A DNA stretch of 15,083 nucleotides from a bacterium (GCA_028819945.1 JAPPKQ010000013.1:1-15083); one strand, 5' to 3'. Counted from the first letter of the stretch, positions 1 through 7,758 are shown. Made by a program: numbers and translations. Notes: generated from the sequence alone by a model not told the origin.

Positions 1-1
1 C

Positions 2-460
2 GCCGAAGGTCAGCCGGTCCAGGTCCGCGTCGTCGGGATCCAGACGTCGCAGCGCCAGCGCGGCGCGGACCACCGCCAGGCGCCGGCGGCGGCTGAGATG
101 CGGGTAGGTCGCCAGCGCCGCCAGCAGGTGCAGCGGGGCGGGGCCCCTCGTGCGCCGGATCGCCCCGACCGGGCCGCCGGGGCGCAGCACCGGCACGTCC
201 AGGCGGCTCTGCAGGCGCACATTTTCGGCCGAGCCGATCCGCTCCAGGAACCACCGGTACGCCTCGCAGCAGCGCATGAACACGTGCTGGCCGTTGTCGA
301 AGGAGATGCCGCGGCGCTCGAAGGACCAGGTGGCGCCGCCCAGACGCGGTCGCCGCTCCAGCAGGGTCACCGCGGCGCCCCGGTCGGCGGCCTCCGCGCC
401 GGCGGCCAGGCCTGCGAGACCCCCGCCGACGACCACCACGCTGGGGCGGTGCCCGTTCAC
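2..460 (-). CDS. hpnE: Hydroxysqualene dehydroxylase HpnE (squalene-associated FAD-dependent desaturase), N-terminal part
   Basis: The first 153 residues of an FAD-dependent amine-oxidase/desaturase-like enzyme; the rest lies beyond the left edge. Seen: an N-terminal Rossmann motif VVVVGGGLAGLAAG (residues 8-21, GxGxxG at 12-17), an acidic residue closing the second strand (E35 in TLLERRPRLGG), and the FDNGQHVFMRCC segment at 54-65, which is typical of the HpnE family. In that family the enzyme reduces hydroxysqualene to squalene, the last step of the HpnC-HpnD-HpnE route. The GTG start at 460 overlaps the TGA of hpnD in a GTGA tetranucleotide, so translation is probably coupled. Its place right after hpnC and hpnD makes the assignment strong; phytoene desaturase-like enzymes are the only close alternative. 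Confidence 0.9.
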   Translation of the reverse strand, partial: MNGHRPSVVVVGGGLAGLAAGAEAADRGAAVTLLERRPRLGGATWSFERRGISFDNGQHVFMRCCEAYRWFLERIGSAENVRLQSRLDVPVLRPGGPVGAIRRTRGPAPLHLLAALATYPHLSRRRRLAVVRAALALRRLDPDDADLDRLTFG

Positions 461-1344
461 GGCCGCAGCCCCGCCATGCTGCGCAGCGCCACCAGGGCCT
501 TCTCCCGGCCCGGGAGGCGGACGCGCATGCTGAGCGGTCGCTCGGGGTACGCCATGATGCGCTCCAGCAACCGCCGGTAGATGCCCGCCATGGCGGCGGT
601 GCAGGCCCGGCTGCGATGGTCCAGGTGGTCGAGCAGCACGAGCCCCCGCTCGAACCACGTCGCCGCCTGCTCGCCGACATGGCGCACCAGCGCCGCGGTC
701 CCCTCCACCGGCGCCCACTCCCCCGGCCGCACGCCGAAGCGGGCGCGGTCGGACTCGGGCAGGTAGATGCGCCCCATCTCGTGATCCTCCACGATGTCGC
801 GCAGCATGTTGGTGAGCTGCAGCGCCACACCCAGTTCGTCGGCGAGCCGCGCCGCCTCCCCGGACGGTGCCCCGGAGGCGCCGTCGGCGTCGCCCCTGGT
901 GCCGAAGACCCCCAGGGACAGCCGGCCCACCGATCCCGCCACCAGGCGGCAGTAGCGCACCGTGTCCTCCATGGTCTCGTAGTGGGTGCCGATCACGTCG
1001 TGCCGGCAACCCTCGACGATCTCGTGCAGCACGCCGGTGGGGATCGGGTAGCGGTCGGCGGCGTCGGCGAGGCCCACCAGCACCGGGTCGGCGGGGTCGG
1101 GGACCTCACCGGACTCCAGCGCGTCGATGGAGGTGTGGAACTCCCCGAGCGCCTCGAGCTTGCGATCGGTGGGCCAGTCCCCGTCGCCGACGTCGTCGAT
1201 GCGGCGGGCCATGGCGTACAGCGCCGCCATCGCCCGGCGCTTCGGCGCCGGCAGCAGCCGGATGCCGTAGGCGAAGTTGCGCGCCTCCGCCCAGGTGATC
1301 TCCTCGCAGCGCCGGTACGCCGCCTCGACGCTCAGAGCCGTCAT
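457..1344 (-). CDS. hpnD: Presqualene diphosphate synthase HpnD
   Basis: A 295-residue trans-isoprenyl diphosphate synthase of the squalene/phytoene synthase family, of usual length. It should condense two farnesyl diphosphates to presqualene diphosphate. Both Asp-rich Mg-diphosphate sites are visible: RRIDDVGD at 47-54 and LRDIVEDHEMGRIYLP at 181-196, the second being the family signature. The ATG at 1344 overlaps the TGA of hpnC (ATGA), and the gene's own TGA overlaps the hpnE start, so the three genes form a tightly coupled operon. The reading frame stays open far upstream of this ATG, but that part lies over hpnC in another frame and is a high-GC shadow. HpnC is a paralogue; the middle position and match to the shorter HpnD type support this call rather than phytoene synthase. 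Confidence 0.9.
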   Translation of the reverse strand: MTALSVEAAYRRCEEITWAEARNFAYGIRLLPAPKRRAMAALYAMARRIDDVGDGDWPTDRKLEALGEFHTSIDALESGEVPDPADPVLVGLADAADRYPIPTGVLHEIVEGCRHDVIGTHYETMEDTVRYCRLVAGSVGRLSLGVFGTRGDADGASGAPSGEAARLADELGVALQLTNMLRDIVEDHEMGRIYLPESDRARFGVRPGEWAPVEGTAALVRHVGEQAATWFERGLVLLDHLDHRSRACTAAMAGIYRRLLERIMAYPERPLSMRVRLPGREKALVALRSMAGLRP

Positions 1345-2327
1345 GCCGGACCACGTCTCAGGATCGCCCCCAGGTACAGGGGCACGGCGCGGCGCAACAG
1401 GCGCCGGGCGCCGGCGCTCCGGGTGGCGCTCAACACCTCGAAGCCCGCTGCCTCGATGGCGTCCAGACCGGCGAGGCCGCCCGCCACGAAGCCGGTGACG
1501 GCGAGCCGCCCGAACCCGCGGAGCGAGGCCACGAGCGTCCTGCCGTCCTCCAGCAACTCCCGGGCTCGTTCGCATTCGAACGCCACCAGCCGGCGCAGCG
1601 GCTCGCCGGCGACGGGAGCGAGCAGGTCGGCGGGTGTGCAGCCGAAGCGCGCCATGTCCTCGGCAGGCAGGTAGACGCGGCCCGCGGCGGCGTCCTCGCC
1701 CACGTCCTGAAGGTGCTCCAGCACCTGCAGGCCGCTGCACACGGCGTCCGAGGCGGACAGGCGCGCCGGCGTCGACGCCTCGAGGACGGCCAGAACGAGG
1801 TGCCCGACGGGGTTCGCCGACAGCGCGCAGTAGCCCAGCAGGTCCTCCCAGTCGGTGTAGGCGGTCTTGGCCTGATCCAGGCGGTTGGCCGCCAGCAGGT
1901 CGTCGAACGGCGTGCGCGGGATGTCGAATTCCTGCACCGTTTCCGCCAGCCGGCGGAACACCTCGTGGCGCGGCGCGCCGGCGTACAGGTCGTCGATCCG
2001 GTGCTCGAGCCAGTCCAGCGCCGCCGGGCGGTCACCGCCGTACTCGTCGCCCAGGTTGTCCACCAGCCGGGCGTAGCCGTAGATCGCCTCCAGATGGCTG
2101 CGCAGCCGCCGCGGCAGCATTCCCGGAGCCACCGGGAAGTTCTCACCGGAGGCTCGAGCCATGACGGCGTCGATGTCTGCGAACTGTTCGAGAGGCTCGT
2201 CCGGCGCATCCGGCGCGGGTGCCGGCGGACTCGTCGGGCCGGTCCGATCCGCGGTCGGTTCGATGGCCGCAGCACCCTCCGGTGGGACGGACCGCGCCGC
2301 TCGGAGCTTCTCCACGATGACGCGCAC
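1341..2327 (-). CDS. hpnC: Squalene synthase HpnC (hydroxysqualene-forming)
   Basis: A squalene/phytoene-synthase family protein of up to 328 residues, first gene of the operon. HpnC enzymes convert presqualene diphosphate to hydroxysqualene. Numbered from the GTG at 2327, the family segment begins near ENFPVAPGMLPRRLR (62-76); the Asp-rich sites are YARLVDNLGDE (85-95) and LEHLQDVGEDAAAGRVYLP (203-221). Residues 1-58 are a Pro/Ala-rich extension without family similarity. The start is uncertain: a good -10 hexamer (TAGGGT) overlaps the GTG at 2327, so an mRNA from that promoter would begin downstream and could use the next in-frame GTG at 2315 as a nearly leaderless start. The ATG at 2162 is a further alternative but has no ribosome site. 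The stop overlaps the hpnD start by 4 bases. Confidence 0.88.
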   Translation of the reverse strand: MRVIVEKLRAARSVPPEGAAAIEPTADRTGPTSPPAPAPDAPDEPLEQFADIDAVMARASGENFPVAPGMLPRRLRSHLEAIYGYARLVDNLGDEYGGDRPAALDWLEHRIDDLYAGAPRHEVFRRLAETVQEFDIPRTPFDDLLAANRLDQAKTAYTDWEDLLGYCALSANPVGHLVLAVLEASTPARLSASDAVCSGLQVLEHLQDVGEDAAAGRVYLPAEDMARFGCTPADLLAPVAGEPLRRLVAFECERARELLEDGRTLVASLRGFGRLAVTGFVAGGLAGLDAIEAAGFEVLSATRSAGARRLLRRAVPLYLGAILRRGPA

Positions 2328-2355
2328 CCTACACAGCTACTGACCCAATGGTCCA
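2326..2355 (-). promoter_or_regulatory. Candidate promoter of the hpnCDE operon
   Basis: Read on the minus strand: TGGACC at 2355-2350, an 18-base spacer, and TAGGGT at 2331-2326. TAnnnT -10 elements are common in actinobacterial housekeeping promoters. The predicted start point is near 2318-2320, only a few bases before the in-frame GTG at 2315, so a leaderless or near-leaderless transcript is expected. This is based on the motif only. Confidence 0.45.
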
Positions 2356-2485
2356 GGTGTTGTGTTCGACGCTCGCCGCGGACCGGAGACCACGCCGATC
2401 GCACGCCGGCGCGTCCGGGCTCGGGTGGGCGATGCCATCGGGGGCGAACGTCATGCTCGGCGGGATCGGCGGGCGGCGCCGGTCG

Positions 2486-3286
2486 TCAGGATCCGGAGAA
2501 CTCGGGGTCGCCACTCCCGCCCACCAGCCCGCGGAACACCTGCGCGATGGCGTCGAGGATCACCATGCCGGCGAGCGCCCGGTTGTCGGCGTCTCCGGGC
2601 CGCAGGATGTCGCCCATCTCGGCAACCAGCATCCGGAAGGCGTCCCGCGCCTCGTTCACGTAGTCGGGCTCGTTCAGCATGGCCCGCTTCGCCAACTCCA
2701 GCAGGACCGGCAGTCCCGGGCGCAACGCCGACGCGCAGGCCGTCCCCGCCGCTTGGAGGTCGGGCGCCTGCGGGCCTTGCTCCAGTGCCTCGCGAAAGCG
2801 CGCCAGACTCTGCAGCACGACCTTGTCGGCGGCTCGAACGAACACCTGGCCCTTGGAGTCGAAGTGGCGGTAGAACGTACCCTTGGCGATGTGGGCGCCG
2901 GCGCAGAGATCGGCGACGCTCACCTCGCCGTAGCTGTGCCGGCCGAACGCCTCGATGGCGACCTCGAGGATCCGCTCGGCGACCGTCGAGGTCCCGGGGT
3001 CGTCCGCGTCGGGCACCGGCGCCTCGAACCCCTCGGCGCCGTCGGCGAGGATCTCGGGCAGCATCTCGGCGATCCGCGCCAGCGGCAGCCTCTGGCGCCG
3101 GCGGAGATGCCGGATCACGCGCAGCGAGTCGAGGTGTTCGGGCCCGTAGAGGAAGTGCTTGGCCGAGACACGCAGCGGCGGCGGGAGCAGTCCCCGCCGG
3201 ACGTAGTGATGCACCGTCGAGGCCGGCACGCCGGAGCGTTCGGTGAGTTCAGCCATCGCGAATCTGTCGGTTCGCTGAACGTTCAT
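2486..3286 (-). CDS. Transcriptional regulator with fused MerR-type and TetR-type DNA-binding domains
   Basis: A 266-residue protein with two DNA-binding modules. Residues 8-75 look like a MerR winged helix: FAMAELTERSGVPASTVHHYVRRGLLPPP is followed by the H-x-LYGPEHLDSLRVIRHLR wing and helix. Residues 102-150 are a TetR N-terminal helix-turn-helix (AERILEVAIEAFGRHSYGEVSVADLCAGAHIAKGTFYRHF in several pieces), followed by a helical ligand/dimer domain to 255. A linker (80-100) rich in Asp, Pro and Gly joins them. No MerR metal-binding cysteines are present; the only Cys residues are at 128 and 184. The ATG at 3286 has a clear AGGAG site 4 bases upstream. The gene is divergent from a MATE transporter, which it probably represses through the palindrome at 3313-3330 (inference). 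Each domain is clear; effector and targets are unknown. Confidence 0.88.
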   Translation of the reverse strand: MNVQRTDRFAMAELTERSGVPASTVHHYVRRGLLPPPLRVSAKHFLYGPEHLDSLRVIRHLRRRQRLPLARIAEMLPEILADGAEGFEAPVPDADDPGTSTVAERILEVAIEAFGRHSYGEVSVADLCAGAHIAKGTFYRHFDSKGQVFVRAADKVVLQSLARFREALEQGPQAPDLQAAGTACASALRPGLPVLLELAKRAMLNEPDYVNEARDAFRMLVAEMGDILRPGDADNRALAGMVILDAIAQVFRGLVGGSGDPEFSGS

Positions 3287-3312
3287 CTTTCTCCTGCTCC
3301 GAATACTCCACC

Positions 3313-3330
3313 GGAAGTTAGTTCACTTCC
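3313..3330. promoter_or_regulatory. Candidate operator between the MerR-TetR regulator and the MATE gene
   Basis: An 18-bp palindrome GGAAGT-N6-ACTTCC with perfect 6-bp arms, 26 bases from the regulator start and 98 bases from the transporter start. TetR-family operators are typically palindromes of this size, and the position suits control of both divergent genes. The Asp of neither promoter could be placed with confidence, so the mode of action is inferred. Confidence 0.5.
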
Positions 3331-3415
3331 CCATCGCAGGGACAGGCGACAATGCGGGGGCACGGCGACGGCAGGCCGGCCGGCGGGGCCACCGGCACCG
3401 TGAGCCGCCGGTCCC

Positions 3416-3421
3416 GGGAGG
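3416..3421 (+). promoter_or_regulatory. Ribosome binding site of the MATE gene
   Basis: GGGAGG lies 7 bases before the GTG at 3429 and decides that start. A GTG upstream at 3400 is in a different frame that closes at the TGA overlapping the real start. Confidence 0.6.
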
Positions 3422-3428
3422 CGGCCTC

Positions 3429-4757
3429 GTGAGGGAGCCCGCGCCCGCCGACGCCCGACGCCGCTGGGACCGGCAGATCCTCCGCCTGGCGGTTCCCGCC
3501 TTCGGGGCGCTGGTGGCCGAGCCGGTCTACGTGCTGGTGGACACCGCGGTGGTGGGCCATCTGGGCACGCCGCAGCTCGGCGGTCTGGCGCTGGCCGGGC
3601 AGCTGCTGCTGAGCGTGTACGCCCTGTTCATCTTCCTGGCCTACGGCACCACCGCGGCCGTGGCGCGCCTGCGGGGCGCCGGCCGGGAGGCCGACGCGGC
3701 CCGCTGGGGGGTGCAGGCGCTGCTGATGGCGCTGGTCGTCGGCGTGGCCGCCGGCGGCCTGCTGTACGGGCTCGCCGACCCGCTGCTGAGGCTGCTGGGC
3801 GGCGAGGGCGAGGTGCTCACCCAGGCGCGCATCTACCTGCACATCAGCCTCGCCGGCCTGCCCGCGCTGATGATCACCCTGGCGGGCGTGGGCTTCCTGC
3901 GGGGCGGCCTCGACATGGCCCGGCCCCTGAAGGTGGCGGTGTTCACGGCGGTCGGGAACCTGGTGCTGGAGCTGGTCCTGATCTACGGGCTGGGATTCGG
4001 CATCGGCGCTTCGGCCGCCTCCACGGTGGCGGCCCAGTGGGCCGGCGCGGTGCTGTACGTCTACTGGGTGCTGCGGGCGGCGCGCCCGCACGCGCGCAGC
4101 CTGCGGCCCGACCTGGCCGTGCTTCGCAGGCTGCTGAGCGACGGCGGCGCCCTGGTCACCCGCACCGCGGCCCTGCAGGGCGCCTTCGTGGTGGCCGCCG
4201 CGGTGGCCGCCCGCACCGGGCTCGCCGACCTGGGGGCGCACCAGATCAACGCCCAGCTGTTCGGCTTCTCGGCGCTGGCGCTGGACGCCCTCGCCATCGC
4301 GGCCCAGGGCATGATCGGCACCATGCTGGGCGCCGGCGACGCGGTCGGGGCCCGCGGCGTGGGCCGGCGCGTCACCTGGTGGGGGCTGGTGTTCGGGCTG
4401 GTGGCCGCGGCGCTGGCGGTGGGGCTGCGCCCCGTGCTGCCGCAGCTGTTCAGCAACGACGCCGCCGTCGTGTCACTGGCGGGGTTCCTGATGCTGCACC
4501 TGGCGCTGATGCTGCCGATCAACGGCGTGGTCTTCGCCCTCGACGGGGTGCTGATCGGCGCCGGCGACCTGCGCTACCTGGCCGCCGCCATGCTGGGCGC
4601 CGCCGCGGTGTTCGTGCCGCTGGCGGTGGGCGTGCGCCTCGCCGACGCGGGCATCGGCTGGCTCTGGGGGGCGCTGATGGTCTTCATGGTGGCGAGGCTG
4701 GCGGGCGTGGGGCTGCGCTTCGTCGACGGCCGCTGGGTGCGCCTCGGGGGCCACTGA
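3429..4757 (+). CDS. MATE-family efflux transporter
   Basis: A 442-residue integral membrane protein with about twelve hydrophobic segments in two similar halves, the usual size for MATE (NorM/DinF-like) cation- or proton-coupled drug antiporters. Seen: the N-terminal QILRLAVPAFGALVAEPVYVLVDTAVVGHLG region (residues 15-45) with the Pro in helix 1 and the VDTAVVGHLG stretch characteristic of the DinF branch; the matching second half begins near GALVTRTAALQGAFVVAAAVAARTG and contains AHQIN near residue 275. The GTG start is set by GGGAGG. It is the only plus-strand gene before the right edge and is divergent from the regulator, so a substrate-inducible efflux pair is likely. The substrate cannot be read from the sequence. 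Confidence 0.9.
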   Translation: MREPAPADARRRWDRQILRLAVPAFGALVAEPVYVLVDTAVVGHLGTPQLGGLALAGQLLLSVYALFIFLAYGTTAAVARLRGAGREADAARWGVQALLMALVVGVAAGGLLYGLADPLLRLLGGEGEVLTQARIYLHISLAGLPALMITLAGVGFLRGGLDMARPLKVAVFTAVGNLVLELVLIYGLGFGIGASAASTVAAQWAGAVLYVYWVLRAARPHARSLRPDLAVLRRLLSDGGALVTRTAALQGAFVVAAAVAARTGLADLGAHQINAQLFGFSALALDALAIAAQGMIGTMLGAGDAVGARGVGRRVTWWGLVFGLVAAALAVGLRPVLPQLFSNDAAVVSLAGFLMLHLALMLPINGVVFALDGVLIGAGDLRYLAAAMLGAAAVFVPLAVGVRLADAGIGWLWGALMVFMVARLAGVGLRFVDGRWVRLGGH

Positions 4758-4779
4758 GGCGGCCGGACCCGGCTCTCAG
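4754..4779. terminator. Candidate bidirectional stem-loop between convergent genes
   Basis: CTGAG (4754-4758) pairs with CTCAG (4775-4779), and inside it GCCGG (4762-4766) pairs with CCGGC (4769-4773). It spans both stop codons of the convergent MATE and BTAD genes, which are only 18 bases apart. There is no T-run on either side, so it is a weak terminator candidate at best. Confidence 0.35.
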
Positions 4780-6557
4780 GCCGTCGGCACGCCTTCCAGA
4801 GCGCCGGCCGCCAGGTCGTCCAACCCCGGCAGCGGCTCGCGCCGCAGGTCATCCATGTGGCGCATCACCAGCTCGACCTCCCGGCGATACCCGGAGCGAC
4901 GAGCCGCGGCGATCCGTCGCTGGTAGCACTGCTCGCAGTCCGGGGTGATGGCGAGCCCCCGGAGCGTCGCCCAGCGCGCCACGTCCACGCGATCCAACTC
5001 CAGCGCCGCATCGGCCAGCCGGTGCGCCGTGCTGTCCACCAGGTACTCCACGTGGCTGCGCCAGGAGGCGTCGGCCCAGGAGAAGGTCTCACCGCTGCCG
5101 CCGCCGAACGGGGCGCCCCGCACCAGCCGCAGCGCGGCGCGCAGACACTCCAGGGCCTGCTGGGGCGGAACCTGATCGGCGAGCTTGCGCCAGGAGGCGA
5201 AACGCTCCAGGTCGGTCGAGACCTGCTCCGACAGCCGGTAGACCCCGTCCGCGCCGAGGTAGGAGAGATACGGCTCGCCGTCGGCGTCGCGGCCGAGGCA
5301 GACGCGGGCCCGTGACACCACGTTGGCGAGCGTCTTGGCACGCGGGGGCGGTCCGCTGCGTCGCCAGAGCCAGTGGCGGAGCTTGTCGGCGGTCGCCCCG
5401 TCACGATGGAAGGCCAGGTAGCAGGCCAGGTCGAGGGCCCGCTGGGAGGTGAACGGAACCGCCGCTCCGGCCGCCTGCACGACACCGAGCACCTGCAGTT
5501 CGACCGCGCCCGGGAAGACGTCGGCGGCGGAGACGCGCTGGCCGGCGGGCGCCGGTCTCCCCGGTCCGGCGCTGCAGGAACGACCGGCCGCTGTTCGCCC
5601 TGCGGCCTCCCGGAGCGGGGACGGCTCCGGTGCTGCGATGCGCAGGTCGGGCACGAAGGTCGGGGAAGGCCGGTCCCCGAACCGGAGAGCCACGCCCACG
5701 GGTTCCCAGCGAAGCGACCGTCCGTTCACGTGCAGCCTCCAGCCGTCACCGAGTGCCCGGCGCGGCCCGGCACCCTCCGGCGGATCCTGCGAGCGGGTCG
5801 CCGTCACGACCGCCAGTCCGGAACCGGCGAGGCTCAGCAGGCGCGCTCGGCTCCGAGGGTCGCGGTCGTGCGGATCGATGATCACCAGCGGGCGTGGCGT
5901 GCCGCGCATGCCGTACCGGCGCAACTCGGGCAGCGAGGCCCCCTGTGCCCCGGCGGCGGCGACCCGCCGGCGCTGCGTCTCGGCGTCGGCCAGCGCCCGG
6001 CTCGGCGACGTGACGACGCGCACCACCTCGAGAGCGTCGAGTTCCCAGGCGCAGTTCACGCAGACGACGCTCGGGTGTCCTCCGAAACGGTCCACGGCGA
6101 GGACCGCTGCCAGTGATTCGGCTAGTGCCAGAACGTCCGCCGGCTCGCCCGAGAGTTCGAGAGCGCCCAGTTCCTCCAGGTTGGCCATCACCGCCGGGCC
6201 GCCGGGCACCACCCGACCGAACGGCACGAGCAGGGGCCACGGCACCCCGCAGCCTCCGCCGCCGGGGTGGGCGCCGCCGATCCTCGACGGCTCTACGGTC
6301 CAGGTGAGGCCGCCGTCGATGGCTTCGAATCCCGTGGCGGGATCGACTCGAGGCTCGCTCAGCAGCAGCCCGACCGACTCCCGCGCCGTGGTGACGGCGA
6401 CGACTCTCGGCAGCGGCCGCCCATCCAGCCGCGCCGGTACTGCGGCCAGGAGCCGCACCAGAGGATCGCTGAACTCGCTGGGACGTCCTGAGGGCCCGGC
6501 GATCAGCGCGACGGCCGGGTCGCGCCGCGGATCGAACAGTGCTGCCGGTCGTGACAC
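4776..6557 (-). CDS. BTAD (bacterial transcriptional activator domain) protein, last gene of the Tad pilus locus
   Basis: A 593-residue, largely soluble protein. Residues 352-450 (AVELQVLGVVQ, then FTSQRALDLACYLAFHRDGATADKLRHWLW) resemble the OmpR/SARP-type winged-helix region found before BTAD, and residues 450-575 are the helical repeat BTAD domain. The N-terminal 340 residues have alternating strands such as RPLVIIDPHD (222-231) and LAVVTATRS that recall a nucleotide-binding fold, but no Walker A motif is seen. Actinobacterial Tad loci often carry one large protein with N-terminal helices, LysM and C-terminal BTAD; here the membrane/LysM half is the separate upstream gene. Two CxxC pairs occur (166-169 and 541-544). 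The GTG at 6557 is chosen because AGGAGGG lies 6 bases before it; a GTG at 6596 lacks such a site. Role (DNA binding or cytoplasmic scaffold) is inferred. Confidence 0.75.
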   Translation of the reverse strand: MSRPAALFDPRRDPAVALIAGPSGRPSEFSDPLVRLLAAVPARLDGRPLPRVVAVTTARESVGLLLSEPRVDPATGFEAIDGGLTWTVEPSRIGGAHPGGGGCGVPWPLLVPFGRVVPGGPAVMANLEELGALELSGEPADVLALAESLAAVLAVDRFGGHPSVVCVNCAWELDALEVVRVVTSPSRALADAETQRRRVAAAGAQGASLPELRRYGMRGTPRPLVIIDPHDRDPRSRARLLSLAGSGLAVVTATRSQDPPEGAGPRRALGDGWRLHVNGRSLRWEPVGVALRFGDRPSPTFVPDLRIAAPEPSPLREAAGRTAAGRSCSAGPGRPAPAGQRVSAADVFPGAVELQVLGVVQAAGAAVPFTSQRALDLACYLAFHRDGATADKLRHWLWRRSGPPPRAKTLANVVSRARVCLGRDADGEPYLSYLGADGVYRLSEQVSTDLERFASWRKLADQVPPQQALECLRAALRLVRGAPFGGGSGETFSWADASWRSHVEYLVDSTAHRLADAALELDRVDVARWATLRGLAITPDCEQCYQRRIAAARRSGYRREVELVMRHMDDLRREPLPGLDDLAAGALEGVPTA

Positions 6558-6563
6558 GCTCGG

Positions 6564-6570
6564 CCCTCCT
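6564..6570 (-). promoter_or_regulatory. Ribosome binding site deciding the BTAD gene start
   Basis: AGGAGGG on the minus strand with a 6-base spacer to the GTG at 6557. It is one of the strongest Shine-Dalgarno matches in the window and favours an independent start here instead of read-through from the LysM gene, whose TAA is at 6618-6616. Confidence 0.7.
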
Positions 6571-6615
6571 TCGGCCTGCCTGGTTGTGCGGGGCACCTGT
6601 TCGGACCGGGGGACG

Positions 6616-7758
6616 TTACCGCGACGCCGGCTGTGCCGGAACGGCTGGGGCGCTCGCCGCGACCGCCGCCGCAGGACTCGCGGGCCCCCGCTGATCGGGA
6701 TGGTCGGGCCCCTCCGGCGAATCCGCCGGGGGAAGGCGCAGGCGCCATCCGGGATGGATGAGGTTCGGATCGCGCAGCGTGCCCCCGCCCTCGAGCTGCC
6801 CGACGTTCAAGTCGAAGATGTCCGCCCAGCGCAGCGCATCCCCCAGATGCCGCTCGGCCAGGAGCCACAGCGAGTCACCCGGTTTCACCACGACCCACTC
6901 CGATGCATCGGGACGACCGAAGGGTACCGAGACGGCTCCCGCGACCTCTGACGCGACAGGCGGCGCGAAGGGTGAAGCGACAGGTCCCGCGGCGGACGCC
7001 GAAACGGCCGGCGAGCCGGGAGCCCGCTCCACCGGCGCGGCCACCTCCGGTGTCAGCACCGGGTCCCAGCGCAGCGACGTCGACCGTTCGCCGCTCGGGG
7101 CGGGCTGGGACGGCGGCTGCTGCGGCTGCGACTCGTCGCCGATCGCTGGGACCGGAGTGCCGAGGACCGGCGCCGGCGCGACCGGGTCCACCTCGACCAC
7201 AGCGGTAGCCGGGAGTCCCAGGATCGGCGCCGGACGCGACCCGTCCACCGCAGCGAGCGTCCCCGCCACAGCGGTGTGCGGCACTGCGCTCGTCGTCCCG
7301 CCGGGCTGCCCGCCGGAGGACCTGCCGGCGTTCATCGGCACCGTGATCTCGGCGAAGGACGGGGTCGCCGCCACAGCGGGGTGAGCCACTGTTCCGACGG
7401 TCGCGGCGGCAGCCACGACGATCGCCACGAGACGCACGACGATCGGCTGGGCGCCGAGGGCGCGCAGCGGCAGGGACCGGGCGGACCGCCCCCGCCAGGC
7501 GGCCCGGACCTCGGCCGCGAACGACAGCGCAACCTGCGACCACCAGATCCACACCGTGACTGCCAGCACGCTGCCGGCCACCCCCTCCGGAAGCGCACCG
7601 GCCTCGATCGCCGCCACCACCGAGGACCATTCCGGCACCCCGGCAGGTAGCGGGTTGCCGACCACCGTCACCAGGCAGACGGGCACGCCGACCAGGAACA
7701 GCCCGAGGGCCGCACAGGCTCCGAGCCCCGACGCCAACGCACGAACATTGCTCTGCAT
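6616..7758 (-). CDS. Membrane LysM-domain protein of the Tad pilus locus
   Basis: A 380-residue protein with three hydrophobic segments (about 7-34, 60-85 and 106-131), then a long Pro/Ala/Ser-rich linker (about 135-285) and a LysM domain at 287-343: EWVVVKPGDSLWLLAERHLG opens it, NVGQ and PNLIHPGWRLRLP close it. LysM domains bind peptidoglycan or chitin-like glycans, so the C-terminal part is expected outside the membrane. The layout equals the N-terminal half of the LysM-BTAD proteins seen in actinobacterial Tad loci, and the BTAD part is the next gene, 58 bases downstream. The ATG at 7758 is preceded by GAGTGGGG; a GTG at 7767 in the same frame is an equal alternative. The 104 bases upstream hold a 14-bp palindrome but no convincing promoter. 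Confidence 0.8.
   Translation of the reverse strand: MQSNVRALASGLGACAALGLFLVGVPVCLVTVVGNPLPAGVPEWSSVVAAIEAGALPEGVAGSVLAVTVWIWWSQVALSFAAEVRAAWRGRSARSLPLRALGAQPIVVRLVAIVVAAAATVGTVAHPAVAATPSFAEITVPMNAGRSSGGQPGGTTSAVPHTAVAGTLAAVDGSRPAPILGLPATAVVEVDPVAPAPVLGTPVPAIGDESQPQQPPSQPAPSGERSTSLRWDPVLTPEVAAPVERAPGSPAVSASAAGPVASPFAPPVASEVAGAVSVPFGRPDASEWVVVKPGDSLWLLAERHLGDALRWADIFDLNVGQLEGGGTLRDPNLIHPGWRLRLPPADSPEGPDHPDQRGPASPAAAVAASAPAVPAQPASR

Noticed and set aside
616..1674. A 352-residue plus-strand frame opposite hpnD and hpnC
   Set aside because: A high-GC antisense shadow, rich in Arg, His and Gly without domains; the minus strand has clear enzymes with catalytic motifs.
2329..2514. A 61-residue minus-strand frame between the regulator and hpnC
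   Set aside because: It overlaps the end of the regulator, has a Pro/Asp-rich random-looking composition and no ribosome site, and it runs over the hpn promoter.
3318..4241. A 307-residue minus-strand frame opposite the MATE gene, rich in Gln, His and Gly
   Set aside because: Complement of a membrane protein gene with strong codon bias; no start signal or domain.
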